Notes: generated from the letters alone by a model not told the origin. Counted from the stretch's first letter, positions 43,983 through 56,103 are shown. The stretch is DNA of 64,000 nt from Favolaschia claudopus (GCA_037176885.1 JAWWNJ010000288.1:1-64000), one strand, 5' to 3'. A program made the numbers and translations.

Positions 43983-45402
43983 ATGCAGCCGCAGAGCCCT
44001 GTCGATTCTCGCGCTCCAACTCCACGGGCGGACGATCCTGTAGACCTCGATAAACAAGCTTCCATCCAGATCCTCGAAAGCTTACCCGCCCACCGGCTTG
44101 AAAAGCTTCTACAAACTGCTTTCGGTTCAGGTGAGTCTCAAATATGGCTTTCCATCGTGTTTTGTATCATATTGTCCATTCTTCTGTCCTAATTCATGGT
44201 CAAACGCGTTATATCCGCGAGCCATGAAATAATTTTCTACATTCACGATTCATGATTATAACGCGTTTCATCCGCGATTCATGATTATAACGCGTTCCAT
44301 CCACGCTTCAGGAATAAACGCGTTCCATCCACGATTCGTTTAAACGCGTTCTATCCGCGAGTTCTCAATTATTTATCCTATTACACGGGCTTGTAACTTC
44401 TGGTCCTAACAAGGTACACAGACACGGAGAAAAAATGGCCCTGAATCCTCCGTTCAAACCCATCCTGCTGACGCCGCCAGCGAGGCCCTGCTAGCTCACA
44501 GGCGTCCCGACCGGATTGACGGTCTGCGTGCTACTTCCGCGGCTAGCCTCATCCCCGAGGTTGTTCGCAAAAAGTGCGCAGATGGCTGGAAGAAGCATGT
44601 GGTGTTGAATTTCCTCACCGACGAAGCGTGCTCAATCTCTACTCGTTCCGCGATGAAAGAGTACGACGACTCTTATACCTTCGACGGCGCGCGTGGCCTG
44701 GTTCCCGTTGCCAAAGAGGTTTCGATGGATAAAGAGCGGGCGTTAGGCTTCAGCGAGTGGTTCGGGGCCTGGCAGCGTTTGCTGAGTCTCATCCGCACCT
44801 ACGTTCCTTTGGAATTGTCTAAATGGCACGCCCATTTTGATTACATTTGCGATCATCTAGAGGAGGCGAATTGGGCAGTTTGGGCGGCTTACGATTCCGA
44901 AGTCGAACTTCGCTCCGAACTTCGCAAATCATCCACTTCCCTTGAGCAGGCGTCCTCCTCGTCCTCCCCTAGCACTCGCTTTCACCCTTACGACTCCAAT
45001 CCATACCCCAATACCTCTGGCCGTTCCAAAAATCAATTTTTTCGGGGCAATCCGAACCAAATTCCCGTCGAACGAAGTCCTTCCCGGCGGTGGCCGCTGT
45101 TTCGTCTGCGGTAGCCGTGATACCTCCCACCAGTCGCGCTGGTGCGATGCGCGTACCCGCGCCGACGGACGTCCCGTCAGTCTTGGCGCCAGACGTAACG
45201 ACGGGACCAGGGTGGACAGCAAAGGGAATAAATATTGCTTCTCTTGGAACGGGCGAGGCAGAGGGTGTAAATTCGGCGCCGACTGCCGCCTCGGCCATCA
45301 TTGGTCCTCGATTTGCGGCTCGCAGGATGGGTCTCATGCCGCCCAGAAATGCCGCACTGCGTGAGATTCTTCCCGTGGTCACTCCCCTCTTGCCAGACAA
45401 GT
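43983..45402 (+). pseudogene. DIRS/Ngaro-like retroelement gag, with intron-like insert
   Basis: A probable start is MQPQSPVDSRAPTP at 43983. The first block ends ILESLPAHRLEKLLQTAFGS at 44130. A GT-AG bounded stretch (44131-44413) must be skipped; reading then resumes in frame with DAASEALLAHRRPDRIDGLR, SLIPEVVRKKCADGWKKHVV and LGFSEWFGAWQRLL. A cysteine/histidine block near the end (CFVCGSRDTSHQSRWC, YCFSWNGRGRGCKFGADC then LGHHWSSICG) is a typical zinc-knuckle region of this gag type. It lies in a different frame from 45085, so one frameshift is present. The frame is then cut by a TIR element at 45403. Confidence 0.65.
44131..44413 (+). repeat. intron-like segment carrying five ACGCGT boxes
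   Basis: Bounded by GTGAGT and a CTAACAAG acceptor region. It contains ACGCGT at 44204, 44261, 44290, 44318 and 44344, embedded in an approximately 28-bp unit (AACGCGTTCCATCCRCGATTC). ACGCGT is the binding word of the fungal G1/S factor MBF. Whether it acts as such here is inference. Removing the segment keeps the gag frame open. Confidence 0.6.
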
Positions 45403-46147
45403 TAGTCTCGTAACCATCCTCTTCTGACATCCCAGAGCAACCAGATCCCAGAGGGAACCCTGTCTGGAGCCATCAGCGGCCGCGGAGGTGGACCATTGCT
45501 CTATCATTTCTTGATGGATTTTTCCCACCGTATGTGCCTCTAAAACGCCCTGTTCTCCCAGTACAAAAGAGCTGTTATATGGTAGATTTAGGTTCATGTA
45601 TGGGTTTCCAATATATCTGGGAGTTTCAATGATTATTTGGAGGAACTTGTGGTACATTTCAAGAAATGCAGATATCATGTAATTCCAATGACCTATTTCG
45701 GATCGGAGACGCGGAACCACCCTAAAACGGTCGTTATTGCAGAAAACATTTAAAAACAGGTCGAGTGCCTCGAAAGAGTGTTTAGTCGAGTTTAGAAAGC
45801 ATCCAAAACACATTATCCGCACAGTACACAATTTTTATTTGGCCCTCTGCCACGTCATATGCTAATTTCTGTTTCATACTAAGCAAGGAAACAATTTTCG
45901 ACGCGATTCTGGGCCCCAAACACTTATTGATAGGTTCACATAGTCATTAGACGTCATATTTTTGTATTCTTGTCCATCTGCACCTGGCCAAAACTCCATA
46001 ATGCCCTTCTGAAAGCAACCCGCAAAAGCCACATACGATGGGAAAAATCCATCAAGAAATGATAGAGCAATGGTCCACCTCCGCGGCCGCTGATGGTTCC
46101 AGACTCTTATGACAGGGTTCAGAAGAGGATGGTTACGAGACTAGGTA
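45403..46147. mobile_element. MULE-like MITE between gag and RT (745 bp)
   Basis: The left end TAGTCTCGTAACCATCCTCT is inverted at the right end (complement TACCTAGTCTCGTAACCATC). The inverted repeats run to about 140 bp, with indels near their middle, and both contain GCGGCCGCGGAGGTGG. The 9-bp CAGACAAGT lies on both sides (45394-45402 and 46148-46156). Rejoining the flanks at one CAGACAAGT restores continuity between gag and RT. No transposase frame is present. Confidence 0.8.
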
Positions 46148-46156
46148 CAGACAAGT

Positions 46157-47640
46157 GGGAGGCAGCGCTTCTGCGCGCTGAGTTGCTAGATATGTTTTTT
46201 GATATACCCATCGGACTCCGTGAAGGTTTCGATTTCGGAATCTATTCTACCCCTTCCTCTACCTATATTCCGCCTAATCGTAAATCTGCTCTCGACCACC
46301 CAGATATAATTCAGAAATACATCAATTCCGAAATCCAAGCTCGGCATTACACCGGTCCTTCTTCCCCTTCTCGCCTCGAATATTTAATCGGTCCATTCCG
46401 CACATCACCCCTCGGAGTCGTTCCTAAAGCCGGTAGCCCGAACGAGTGGCGCATCGTTCAAGATTTTTCATTCCTTATAATGATCCATCACACACTTCCG
46501 TCAACTCCGAAATCGACTCAGACGATTTTCCTGCGAATGGGGAACCTTTTCAGAAGTTGTTTTACTTGTTCTCGATGCACCTCCGTGAACGCAGGCGGCC
46601 ACGCTGGACGTAGACGCTGCTTTTCGTCGGGTTCCTATACACCCCTCCCAGTAACGGCACTTCGTAATCCACTGGAATGGCTTATGTGTCATTGATCACA
46701 ACGCGCCGTTCGGCCCCTCGAGTTCTCCTGGTATCTGGGGTCGTTTAGCAGACGCAATGGCTGCCTTATATCTTGCCATATCGGCCCTCTCAAAAAATGG
46801 GTTGATGACTTCCTTTTCCTTCGCTACCTGAACCAACATACCAAATCCTACGACTTCTCCCTCGATGACATTTACGCCTTCGCCAATGAACTTGGATGGC
46901 CCTGGAAGCCTTCGAAAACTCGTCCTTTCGGTACGATCTTCAAATACATCGGTTTCTTGTGGGATCTGGAAGCCAAGACAGTCGAGCTCCCACAAGATAA
47001 ACGCGATCGATATATAGCGAAACTCTCCGCCTGGGTTCGCGACGCGAAATTCTCGCGAAAAGAGGCCGAATCTGTTCTCGGTACCTTGGTCCATTGTTCG
47101 ATGGCCCTTCCTGACGGCCGCGTACACCTACCGGCTATCACAAAATTCGCATCTTCTTTCAATCACGCATCCTCACCTTTTGTGCGATGGGAACCGAATG
47201 CGGCTGTTCTCGACGATGTCGAGTGGTGGAGGAATTCATTGGCGCAACCTTTCTGTGGCTCGAAGCTAGTTAGGCCGCCCAATCTTTCCCCCATTTCATT
47301 CTGGGTGGATGCATCGACAGATTTTGGCATAGGCGTTATATTCGATGTATGGAAGTCCTGGAAGCTTCTCCCGGGCTGGGATAGCGAGGCTCGTAAGATT
47401 GGTTGGGCGGAGATGGTCGCCATCGAACTCGGCTTACGCCTTGCCATTCATCGCGGCTACTCCGATATTCATTTCCACATTCATTCCGATAACACCGGAG
47501 TCATTGGAGCTCTCGATGGCGGAAAATCTCGTAGCCTGGAGCAGAATCGCGTCTTACGTCGAATCGTTTCACTCATGCGCACATATTCCATTTGGATCAC
47601 GACAACTTTAATTGTCGGAAAATCCGAATTTGCTTGATCA
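46157..47640 (+). pseudogene. DIRS/Ngaro-like RT-RNase H, right copy
   Basis: Continues the gag at 43983-45402. It reads LREGFDFGIYS, PPNRKSALDHPDIIQKYINS, LIGPFRTSPLGVVPKAGSP then WRIVQDFSF (fingers of RT). After a frameshift near 46470 come DSDDFPANG and LDVDAAFRRVPIHPS, whose aspartate is the first active-site residue. After further frame changes (46640-46800) comes WVDDFLFLRYL (the DD box). The last frame (46957-47637) holds the connection and RNase H (WVDASTDFGIGVIF, EMVAIELGLRLAIHRGY, HSDNTGVIGAL). It stops in unrelated sequence at about 47640, so no tyrosine recombinase is seen. From 46684 on it lies in the large duplication. Confidence 0.75.
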
Positions 47641-48697
47641 AGCTTGACGCTGGTATCAAGCTCGATCAAGTACCCCCGTGGGAGGTAAAATGCGTGCATA
47701 TATTGAGCAACATTTCCGTACCTATCATTCTTGGTGTAGTTGTAACAGACACTGTTAGTTTTACTTCTGTTTTACTTGTAATGCAAAGGTAAGTAAGTCA
47801 AGTAACTTAAGTAAGTAAGTAACAAATGAATTTCAATTCCAGTTGCAATGGTTCGACCTCAAGTGTGGTCAAGTATTGTCAAAGCTGGCGCACTTCCCTT
47901 ACAAGGTCTTGTAAGGCTCGTTATGCCCTATAAGGTGCGTTAGGCCGTATAAGGCCGTATAAGTCTCATTTGGTACACCACCATCACTTCTCCGAAAATA
48001 TTTTTTTGTGGTTAATTTCTGATTTTCTGAGCAAGGAAACCCACTAAAAGAATGTGTTTGGCGTCAAGGACTCAATTTTTCTCACGGTGTTTCACTTTTT
48101 TGAGGTCAGAAAAAAATAAAATCAATATTTTTCGTCGAATTTGGCTTGGAATCAAACTACATAATTAGGTCTGAGAAGTGTGCTGAAAGTGTCATGGTGC
48201 GGCAGCCGGCCATACCGGACGGCTGGACTGGGCAAAGACCGGGCGGTACGTAACTCCTAACCCTAACGAATATGGAAATTTGACGTGATTTGATGGCATC
48301 ATTAGGGTTTGTTTCAACTTTTTCGGTGGTGAAAATACAAAAACTTGTTCAATTGTTCTGCAAAGCACAAGCTAGGTACATACACATCTCTAGAGACGTT
48401 CTACACCGTTTTTGAGGTTACTGATGTTGATGGCATAATGCAGTAGCGAGTTCAATGTTTGATGCCCTCACCTGCCAAATTAGGAACCGCGAGGTGGTGC
48501 TGGGCACTGTATTTAAACCTTATATACCTAATGACCTAATATGGCCCTGTCGGGCCGTATTACCTGTTTTCGATTTTTCCGACAGACCAACTTCATGAAA
48601 TTCAAGACCTTGCCTGGGCACAGTGATAAGTTAGTAGCCTCGACAGAGGCTGAGATCGACATTGCCGCCTGCGGCAGCAGGGGCTGCGGTTCTCATG
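47641..48697. other. right-arm non-coding stretch
   Basis: Mirror of 26961-28016: palindromic TTGATCAAGCTTGACG near 47638-47670, TTAC/GTAA simple repeats at 47790-47825, and dispersed repeat copy B at 47968-48308. No gene. Confidence 0.5.
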
Positions 48698-49395
48698 TTA
48701 GGGGAATCGGTTGGCGAGCGCATTCTCCTCCCTTTGGGCGACGGACAGGTAGCTGAGGGTGAGATGGAAGGAATTTTGCGTCACGTTGCGTGCAACCGAA
48801 CGCGCTCTTATCCTAGGCCCGAGGGTCTGACCATATCCTAATCGTCTCGGACTCACAGGCCGCGGGACGAGGCATTCAGTCGACTCGCTCGCGTCCGGGC
48901 CAGCACCGTGCTATACGATATGACGAGCTTGCCCGCTCCGCGATGCAAAAGTACCCAGCACTCCGTGTCACCAACTTATGGACCCCGGCTCATATCGGTA
49001 CAGCTGGCAACGAGTTTGCTGACGACGCGGCTAAGGCTGCTACTCTGCTGGCACCGCCCGACTCACTCCCCGTCTCCCTCACTTCATGCAAGCGTGCAAT
49101 CAATACGGCCATTCTCGAACGCTGGCGCGATGACTGGAATAATTCCACGTTGGGCCGTGGACTACGAGATATTGATGACTCCCCACCCTCCCTCATCCTA
49201 CGTTCGCCGTACACTTCCTCCCTCTCCCGCTCGGACATATCGCTTTTCAGTCAGCTACGCACCGACTTCTCGGCCCTCAACGCACATCGCTTTCGCTGTC
49301 GGCTAACGGACACACCGGCGTGTGAAGCGTGTGGCGCCTCGCGGGAAACCAGGGCACATTTCCTCCGCACGCTTCCTATGCAGCCGGAATTTTAG
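48698..49395 (+). pseudogene. LINE-like RNase H fragment, right copy
   Basis: Mirror of 26263-26960. The frame at 48943-49395 is identical in translation to the left copy, including WTPAHIGTAGNEFADDAAKA. The upstream RNase H strands are in another frame. Confidence 0.7.
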
Positions 49396-50047
49396 GAGCT
49401 GTAGACGTCCGCACCCTTCTCAACCACCCCACCCTTGTCAAACCCGTCGCAGAATTCGTGCGACGGACGGCCCGTTTCAGTCAAATGTAAAGTCATGTCT
49501 CTCACTGTGCAAGGAGGCCATCTTTCCACGGGCCTCTCTCCCTGATAATAATCTCCATGCCTTTGAACCAGCCTGGCATTGTTGGATGGTCTAAAAACAC
49601 TGTGTTTGTCCATTAGGCATTGTTCCATTTCGCATTCTAACCCCAGTTTCCACTTTTGGACTCTGGATCCGTGAAGTTTGTCTGTGAGTCAGATCCAGCA
49701 GTTGTATCTGTCTGAGTTTCCGAGGCTGGACTCTATCTTACAGTGCAACTGGTGACTTCTTGAATGCCGGTGACAGGTAACACCGGCCCTCAGAAAACTT
49801 TCTCATTTACATTTTACAATGTGATTGGAGAGACTTGGGAACAGTGGAAAACAACTCTAGTATGCTCTGAGCATCCTCTGATTCAATATCTAAGCAATCA
49901 GCCAAGGTTTGGTTTTTAGAGGGTCGAAAAAGTGAAACATGCGTGGGAAAGTCGTTCGGCAGCCACCGGCATCATTCAGAAACGCAAGAAAACGACTCGG
50001 ATGAATCTATGAGTTGTCTATAAGAGTGTTTTGAGAATACCTAGGCC
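49396..50047. other. right-arm non-coding spacer
   Basis: Mirror of 25611-26262 with the motif variant AAAAGTGAAACATGCGTGGG at about 49928-49947. No gene. Confidence 0.4.
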
Positions 50048-50669
50048 CTAGATATGATATTTACGTCCATTATAATGTTGTGGGGGACCCGTCGATGAGA
50101 CGAGTACTTTTTCACGGCATATGCCGCCTGCCGTAGTCTCGGAAACCCAGACGTTTCCTCGTATTCCTTGTCGTAGAAAAACAGACCGGAGATCTTTCCA
50201 TATATAGTGAATGCAAGACATTTTGACAGCTGATTGATCTCGGAGCCAGGTGGGAAAATTAAAAGACGCTTTGGGCGTCCGTAAGCGGCTTGTGCCTCGA
50301 TCCCCCACCCACACCTTCATCTTTTTCCACCTGATCATCTCCCTCAAACTCGGTTTCAGCGTCGGTTTCATCCACGAAGTCTGGGTCCTCGGTTTGGGCA
50401 CTGGCTTCAGCTGCCTTTGAGTGTGCTGTCTGGGCTGATTTCTTCGTCTGGGCCGCTTGCAGTGCGCCTTTGCGTTGTTTCGTGGGGGCAGGCAAGAGCA
50501 AGATGACAGATCCGAAGGGAACGGGTGCAATTTCTCGGCCAGCTGGGCCCGAGAAAGTGAAACACCGTGGGAATATTTGGTCTGAAGGCGTAAATCGTTG
50601 TATTTTGAGGCGCCGAGTTCGCCGAAAATGGTCAAAAAAATCACAAATTTTTTCCCGGCCGGTACGCAA
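50048..50669 (-). pseudogene. second DDE transposase remnant, right copy
   Basis: Mirror of 24988-25610. It shows the same acidic N-terminal-like segment and the C-terminal LRQAAYAVKKYSSHRRVP box in a separate frame. Confidence 0.5.
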
Positions 50670-50784
50670 GTGCCTAGTTGCACTGTAGTTTGAATGTTTT
50701 TTTTTTGTTTTTTTTACTTTGTTTTTTATTTTTTTATTTTTTCATGATTTATTGGAATTGAATAGCAATCTTATCGTGACAACG

Positions 50785-50947
50785 CCCAGGTCGCTATTAA
50801 TCCGCTCAGATCTCCTCAGCGATGGATACTAGGCGTGAGCTCTAAGCGGCCTAGAAGAGTAGTGTCCTGGGACATTCCTAGGTCGCTGGGATATCACATC
50901 TGAGACTGCTCGTTGTGGAGATCTGAGCGGATTAATAGCGACCTGGG
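50785..50947. mobile_element. foldback MITE, right copy
   Basis: Mirror of 24710-24872 with the same perfect 31-bp inverted ends. It sits upstream of the right-arm 7-TM gene. Confidence 0.7.
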
Positions 50948-51317
50948 TCGCTCGCACAAACTCCCTAATGTAGCGGGGGTGAACAAGGTAAAATAAGGAG
51001 CGAGACGTGCGGGTCAGCTTCCCCTTCCACACCGGACCCAATCATTGTTCGTGATTCCAATTTGTCATAGTATTGGGCAAAACGGGGAATCAAGCTCAAT
51101 CATGGGGTAAGAGAAGTATCAGTGTGTGTTCTTAATGGGTATTATGCACAAAGAGTGCACAAAGTGGCAACAAAGTGGGCAGAAAAGTGGTGAAACGACT
51201 CGTTCATACTGTACGAGCATATCACTCGATTTGGGCCTATCCTCGTGAACGCTTTAAACGGGCTACGGAGCCCATTTATACATAAAATCGACGTCCTCAA
51301 CCAATGATATAATAAGT

Positions 51318-52358
51318 ATGGAAGCGAATCGTCCCCGGCTTATTTCCGTAGAGAGTGTTGAATCCGCCTCCGTTGCCTTTGTCGGCATGGGTGCAGCCTT
51401 CGGTGCTCTCATGCTGTCCTTTCTGATTGCATTGTTTCTCTTTTCAGATGCCAGCTCTCGCAAGCGACCTGTTTTCTTCCTCAGCGCTGCTGCTGTTACC
51501 CTCGGAGCTGTAGAAGGGTTCATGATCACCCACTTTCATGCGAGTTTCAATTTTGGTTCGCTTTCACTGAACTTAAGAACTGAACTAGGCTCAAGCAGTT
51601 CTTGATTTGAAAGTAACCAATGCCTATACTGCATTAATCAACTTTGTCCTTCTCTTTGCACCAATACCCGTCCAGATGATCCTTCTTCTCAGAATCGTGT
51701 CAGCTTATCAAGACCGGTGGCTTATTCTCGTCTTGCTTCTGCCAGTTCTTATTTTTATCGCTCGCATATTCAACATGTTGGTGGCCATCATACAAATTGC
51801 GACGAGACCCTGGAACTTTGTTGCGGACTGGAACCATTTGCCATTTTCGAAAATTGAATGGATTCTGCAGCTCATCTTTAACGTGTGCGTTTGGATCAAA
51901 ATCATCAACGTATACCTGATTTCGTTGTTTCAGCTAGGTCTCCGTCGCATTTCTTCGCCAATTGGATCTGCCCCCAGAGAATGAAGAGCCACAGTCCTCA
52001 GGGTAAGTACTCAAAAGTGCAATTGCGGTAAAGGTCTTACACCCCATTAGTTTGGAAAACACTGCGCATGATATGGATGACATCCCTCACAAACTTCATC
52101 ATTCCTTGCATTCTTCAGATCGTCCAGATTGCTCTAATTCTGCATGGGCGACAGGGGAAGACCGAAGACCAGTGGTTTAGCGAATGCTCGCTTATGATGG
52201 TTTTGAATGGCTACCTGACCATAATTGGGGTCGTGTTTGCCACGGTTTGGGCAAATTGGACCATACAGTCACAAGCGGAGGTCTGGTCGAGGCTGCCGAC
52301 GACTCCTTCATCAGCTGCCTTGCCGTGGAGTCAGGACTTTCATGCTAGCGAACATTAA
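51318..52358 (+). CDS. seven-transmembrane fungal membrane protein, right-arm copy
   Basis: Start MEANRPRLISVESVESASVA at 51318. Exon 1 runs to about 51560-51575. A 40- or 52-bp intron there changes frame to VLDLKVTNAYTALINFVLLF. Exon 2 ends at 51884 (LQLIFNV). Intron 51885-51937 has a GTGCGT donor. A small exon follows to 52002, then intron 52003-52050 (GTAAGT donor, TTAG acceptor). The last exon, VWKTLRMIWMTSLTNFIIPC onward, ends at 52358. Seven hydrophobic helices can be counted, with charged FSDASSRKRP in the first loop. No signal peptide. Family membership (uncharacterised basidiomycete 7-TM proteins) is recognised by pattern. Function is unknown; a receptor-like role is only a guess. 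Confidence 0.75.
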
Positions 52359-53120
52359 GTGTTGCGCTCTTTGTAGAACAACAGAATACGTGGATTGTAC
52401 TACATAGTACGTGTTCCAAACGTGTTCTGTAAGTCTACTTCATCCCCGTAAAGACGCGAGCGCCGATCCCCTACTCTGATGATCGCGGCATCGGCGCATA
52501 AATGTGATCTGGCCAACCTGTTAACTCGAGGTAAACTTCTAGAAAACACAAACTTTAATGGCCTGAATCACCACAATTCTCCGTTAAGTCTTGCGCTTTT
52601 TGTCCTCATTTTTGGAGTATTTGGACGAAGTGTTCAGACGAAATTTGCAGCTGCCGACAGCTGCCGGGTTACTATATGTAGTAATTTTGATGCGATTGCC
52701 GCACGGTGAACACCAAGGGTACACCGATCTGCGAAATCCTCGAAGTTTTTTTTTTAGCGACTTCGGCGCACCCCCCCTCCCCCGTGGGAAATACGCTTAT
52801 ATACGCTACAATTCTACTGATTTTGGGACGATTTTTGCGGAAGCGTATTCCTGGCTTTATTCCCTACATTCTGCTATTTTTTCTGGAGCGAAAGGTGGAG
52901 TGTGGAGGGAGGAGGAAAATCGACTCGGTGACGACATCATCTGGCACGGGTGAGAAACTTCCTTATTTGGTGTGGCGGTCCATCTCGTAACGCCCGATAT
53001 AGGAATAATCTTTTCCTCTTGAACTCAACCAGGGTTGCACTTATCGCTTTGGGAATATTATATTCGTGATCAGCGAGGAAAATAGCGTAAAAAGAGACCT
53101 GGTGTCGAAAAACCGCAAAT
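52359..53120. other. right-arm non-coding stretch
   Basis: Mirror of 22537-23298, with the GATCTGCGAAATCC/poly-T/GCGACTTCGGC motif at about 52712-52781. No recognisable gene. Confidence 0.5.
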
Positions 53121-53471
53121 TTGGACCCCCTTGCAAAAGCCTGTGAGAGCGTATTTCCGGAATGGAGCTCCGAGTCACAAACGGCTTTTGATGCGATAAA
53201 AGCCCTGGTGGTCTCAGCTGATTGCCTGACGACAATAAACCACGCAGATCATGGCGATAACAAGATTTTCGTTACCACGGACGCAAGCGGCTCACGTTCG
53301 GGGGCCATGCTATCGTATGGCCCGACCTGGGAGAGTGCTCGCCTGGTGGCTTTTGATTCCATGTCCTTCAAGGGCGCGGAGTTGAATTATCCTGTCCACG
53401 AAAAAGAGCTTTTGGCCATTATGCGTGCCTTGAAGCGGTGGCGGGTTGACTTGATTGGGACACCTTGTTAG
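53121..53471 (+). pseudogene. Ty3/gypsy RT-RNase H fragment, right copy
   Basis: Mirror of 22186-22536, identical in translation (FVTTDASGSRSGAML, ELNYPVHEKELLAIM). Confidence 0.85.
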
Positions 53472-53811
53472 GTGGGTTTCGTATTCCGCTTTTTCTTTTG
53501 TTGTTTTTGGGGAAGAGGCGAAGGCGGCGTGGATGGGGGACTAAGGGGAGGGGGTGAAGGAAAGGATGGGCAATTGCGGCGAGACGAGGTACATGCCAAA
53601 GTAGGTGAGGAGACTCGGGGATGGAAAGAGTTTGTCGAGGAGAGGCCGAGGGTGAAGTAGAGCAGACCACGCCGAGGAGGAGGGGTGAAAGAAGGACATG
53701 ATAGGAAAGAAGATGACGAGGAGGAGAGCGAGCAAGAGGGATCAGAGATGATGACGAAGGCAAGACAAAGTACTCGTATGATGTGGCGGTGGGGATGGGG
53801 ACGCGCAGGCC

Positions 53812-54056
53812 CTTCAGGGCTACAATTTGGCCGATTTGAATCTTGATGAAAAACATCCCACGGCAAGCTAAAATTTGGGCGTTTTGCCTTTTTCGGACAT
53901 TTGATCGCGCATCACAATTTATTGATCAAATCATGGTGCTAGGAATATGCGCGTAGAAATTCTACACTGCCTAGCGCTTTGATTTGGGCAAAGGCGTTCA
54001 TACAGCGTCCAGAAATGTGAAAAAACAGCGACGCCATCACTTTTTGTGAGCACGAG
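53812..54056 (-). mobile_element. single end of a TA-flanked TIR element, right copy
   Basis: Mirror of 21601-21845, ending CTTTTTGTGAGCACGAG at 54056 and followed by TA. Confidence 0.75.
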
Positions 54057-54058
54057 TA

Positions 54059-55454
54059 CCAGTAAGGCTCGGATTGAGCATCCCATGCTCGTCAATCAAG
54101 TTCTCAAGGAGGTCCTTGAGCCGCTTGCCCCGGAGTAACTCGGCGCGAGCTGCAGCGAGTTCGAGAGTCGCATTGAAACGGAATCGGTCGCTCTCGAGGC
54201 GTCGAGCAAGGTAATGGTCATCGCCGCAAGATAGCTGAGAAGGGGATCAAGCAGTGTGAAGGGTGTATGTAAAATGAGACACTACCTGGAAGTGCGTTTT
54301 CAGTTATGGGGTGTTCTTGGCTACGATGTCGCGCACACCGTGAAAAAGTTGAGGTTCCTGGGGACGATCCAGGCTATTGCTCAAATGTTCCTTGGTAAAT
54401 GTAACTGGGCTCTTGTGGCGTGATTTGGGAGCGACTAGTCACCACAACGGTGTCATCAACCAAGATCAACTGTATCAGCCGTGTATAAAATTACACACCT
54501 TGGGTTCCGGATCCGGATGCACGAGCCTTTGGGACGGTGGGCTCAGACTTGATGCGAGCGAGAAAGTCATCGTCCGAGACTTCTTGTTTGACCTTGAGCT
54601 TTTTACCAGCACGGCCCTTCCCACGGCCCTTGCGGCGTTTTCTTCCCGTGTAGATCTCATCGAACTCATCATCGTCCAGCGCAGCTGGAGCAGCTTGTCG
54701 TCGTCAACTCTTCTGTGCACGCCGGTGCAGCACTCGTCGCGTGCGCACACACTCCACTCCAATGGTACGTTGCCGTTCCTTCGGTGTTACTCCTTACTCA
54801 CGCACTGGAGTTGTCTGTGTTCATACAGTAGATCAAAGTACATTTATTTCGCTAACACAACGTGTAACTACGCATAAATCATTCAAGTATGCTTGTCTGC
54901 TTGTTTTTTTTCTATAATGTTCCTCTCGAGCTTCTTGTGGTCTGCCCTCTCGCAAAGCTGCCAGATCCCTCACCTGCCTCCTCCGCACACTGAGCGGCAC
55001 TCTCTGCCCATTGTTTCAATGGCCACTCGCCGCCGAACTCGCTGCACGAGAGGCCAGTTCAAACTAACTTGCACTTGTTGCTTGAGTCGTTGCACTGGTG
55101 CAAAACTCATTTAGGACAGCGTTGAATGCATGGCAATTTTTTTCTTTGAATTTCTTGCATCTGCATCTCCACAGACTAGACGGACTGTAACAGAGATTGG
55201 CTTACGGGCCACAGTGACAGCGTGTGAATGGCTTATGTCGGCGGTTGCCTGATTAGGCAAGAGCCAACAACGGGCTTAGCCCATGAGCCCGCATTTTCGG
55301 GCCGCTTTTCCTTCTTTGCGGAGTGTTGGGATTACGCCTCACAAAGCACCACCGATTCTTTCCTCGGTGCTTCTCGCAAATGAGCTTGTCTTTGACGATT
55401 TGCAGCTCTGCGCGATACGCCGTCTCTGTCGCTTTCGGCTCCGGAGGAGCTGGC
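54059..55454 (-). pseudogene. truncated host-like gene of unknown function, right copy
   Basis: Mirror of 19740-21598 without the 454-bp MITE. Both introns of the 3' part are conserved. Substitutions relative to the left copy include two within the Lys/Arg-rich exon. One, in the KKSRTMTFPLASS region read in another frame, becomes FSLASS. Confidence 0.45.
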
Positions 55455-55880
55455 TGAGCGGGTTTGAACTACAAATTACGGTGAGTTCGGACAACTTTAC
55501 ATCGTGCGATCAAAATCGCTGTTGCTTGCATTTTTTGCCCCGGCTCTGCACCCTATGGTGAGGGATATGTTCAGTAACAACCACTGAACACTCCTCGCTT
55601 CTCAGCCTCCTTGAACCCAGAAGAAATTATCCTATACTTTAAAACACAACGGGCACAGCATTGCGCCCAGAAAGGGAAATTTACTGATGCGGACGTTGAC
55701 AACTCGTGAGAACATACCATACTGGGAATGGCTGTACGATAACAGATTCCCAAATCAAGTAATAATGTTTTTGCCTCTAACTCAGTACTCACTATGCCCC
55801 TCATTGCCAATGGAGTGGAATCCTACTCCGATTTCATTGTAGTTTCATATTCTGACCAGATTCAAAATTTCTAGAATGCA

Positions 55881-56103
55881 AAGGCCCTTGGGCGGTAGAA
55901 GTTCACAAATCCCAAGAACGCTTGAACCTGTTTCACGTTCTTTGGTTCTGGCCACTCCATGATCCCGCAGATTTTGACTGGATCCATCCGCATGGAATTG
56001 TGGGAAGTAATCACACCGAGGTACTCTATCTCTGTTTTTTCAAAATCGCATTTTTCTGGTTTCAAATATAATCTATGTTTTTGGAGAGTTTCCAGTGAAA
56101 CAA
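55881..56103 (-). pseudogene. Ty3/gypsy RT fragment, right copy
   Basis: Mirror of 19090-19312 with two visible residue differences (KHK to KHR, VIISHN to VITSHN). Confidence 0.8.
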
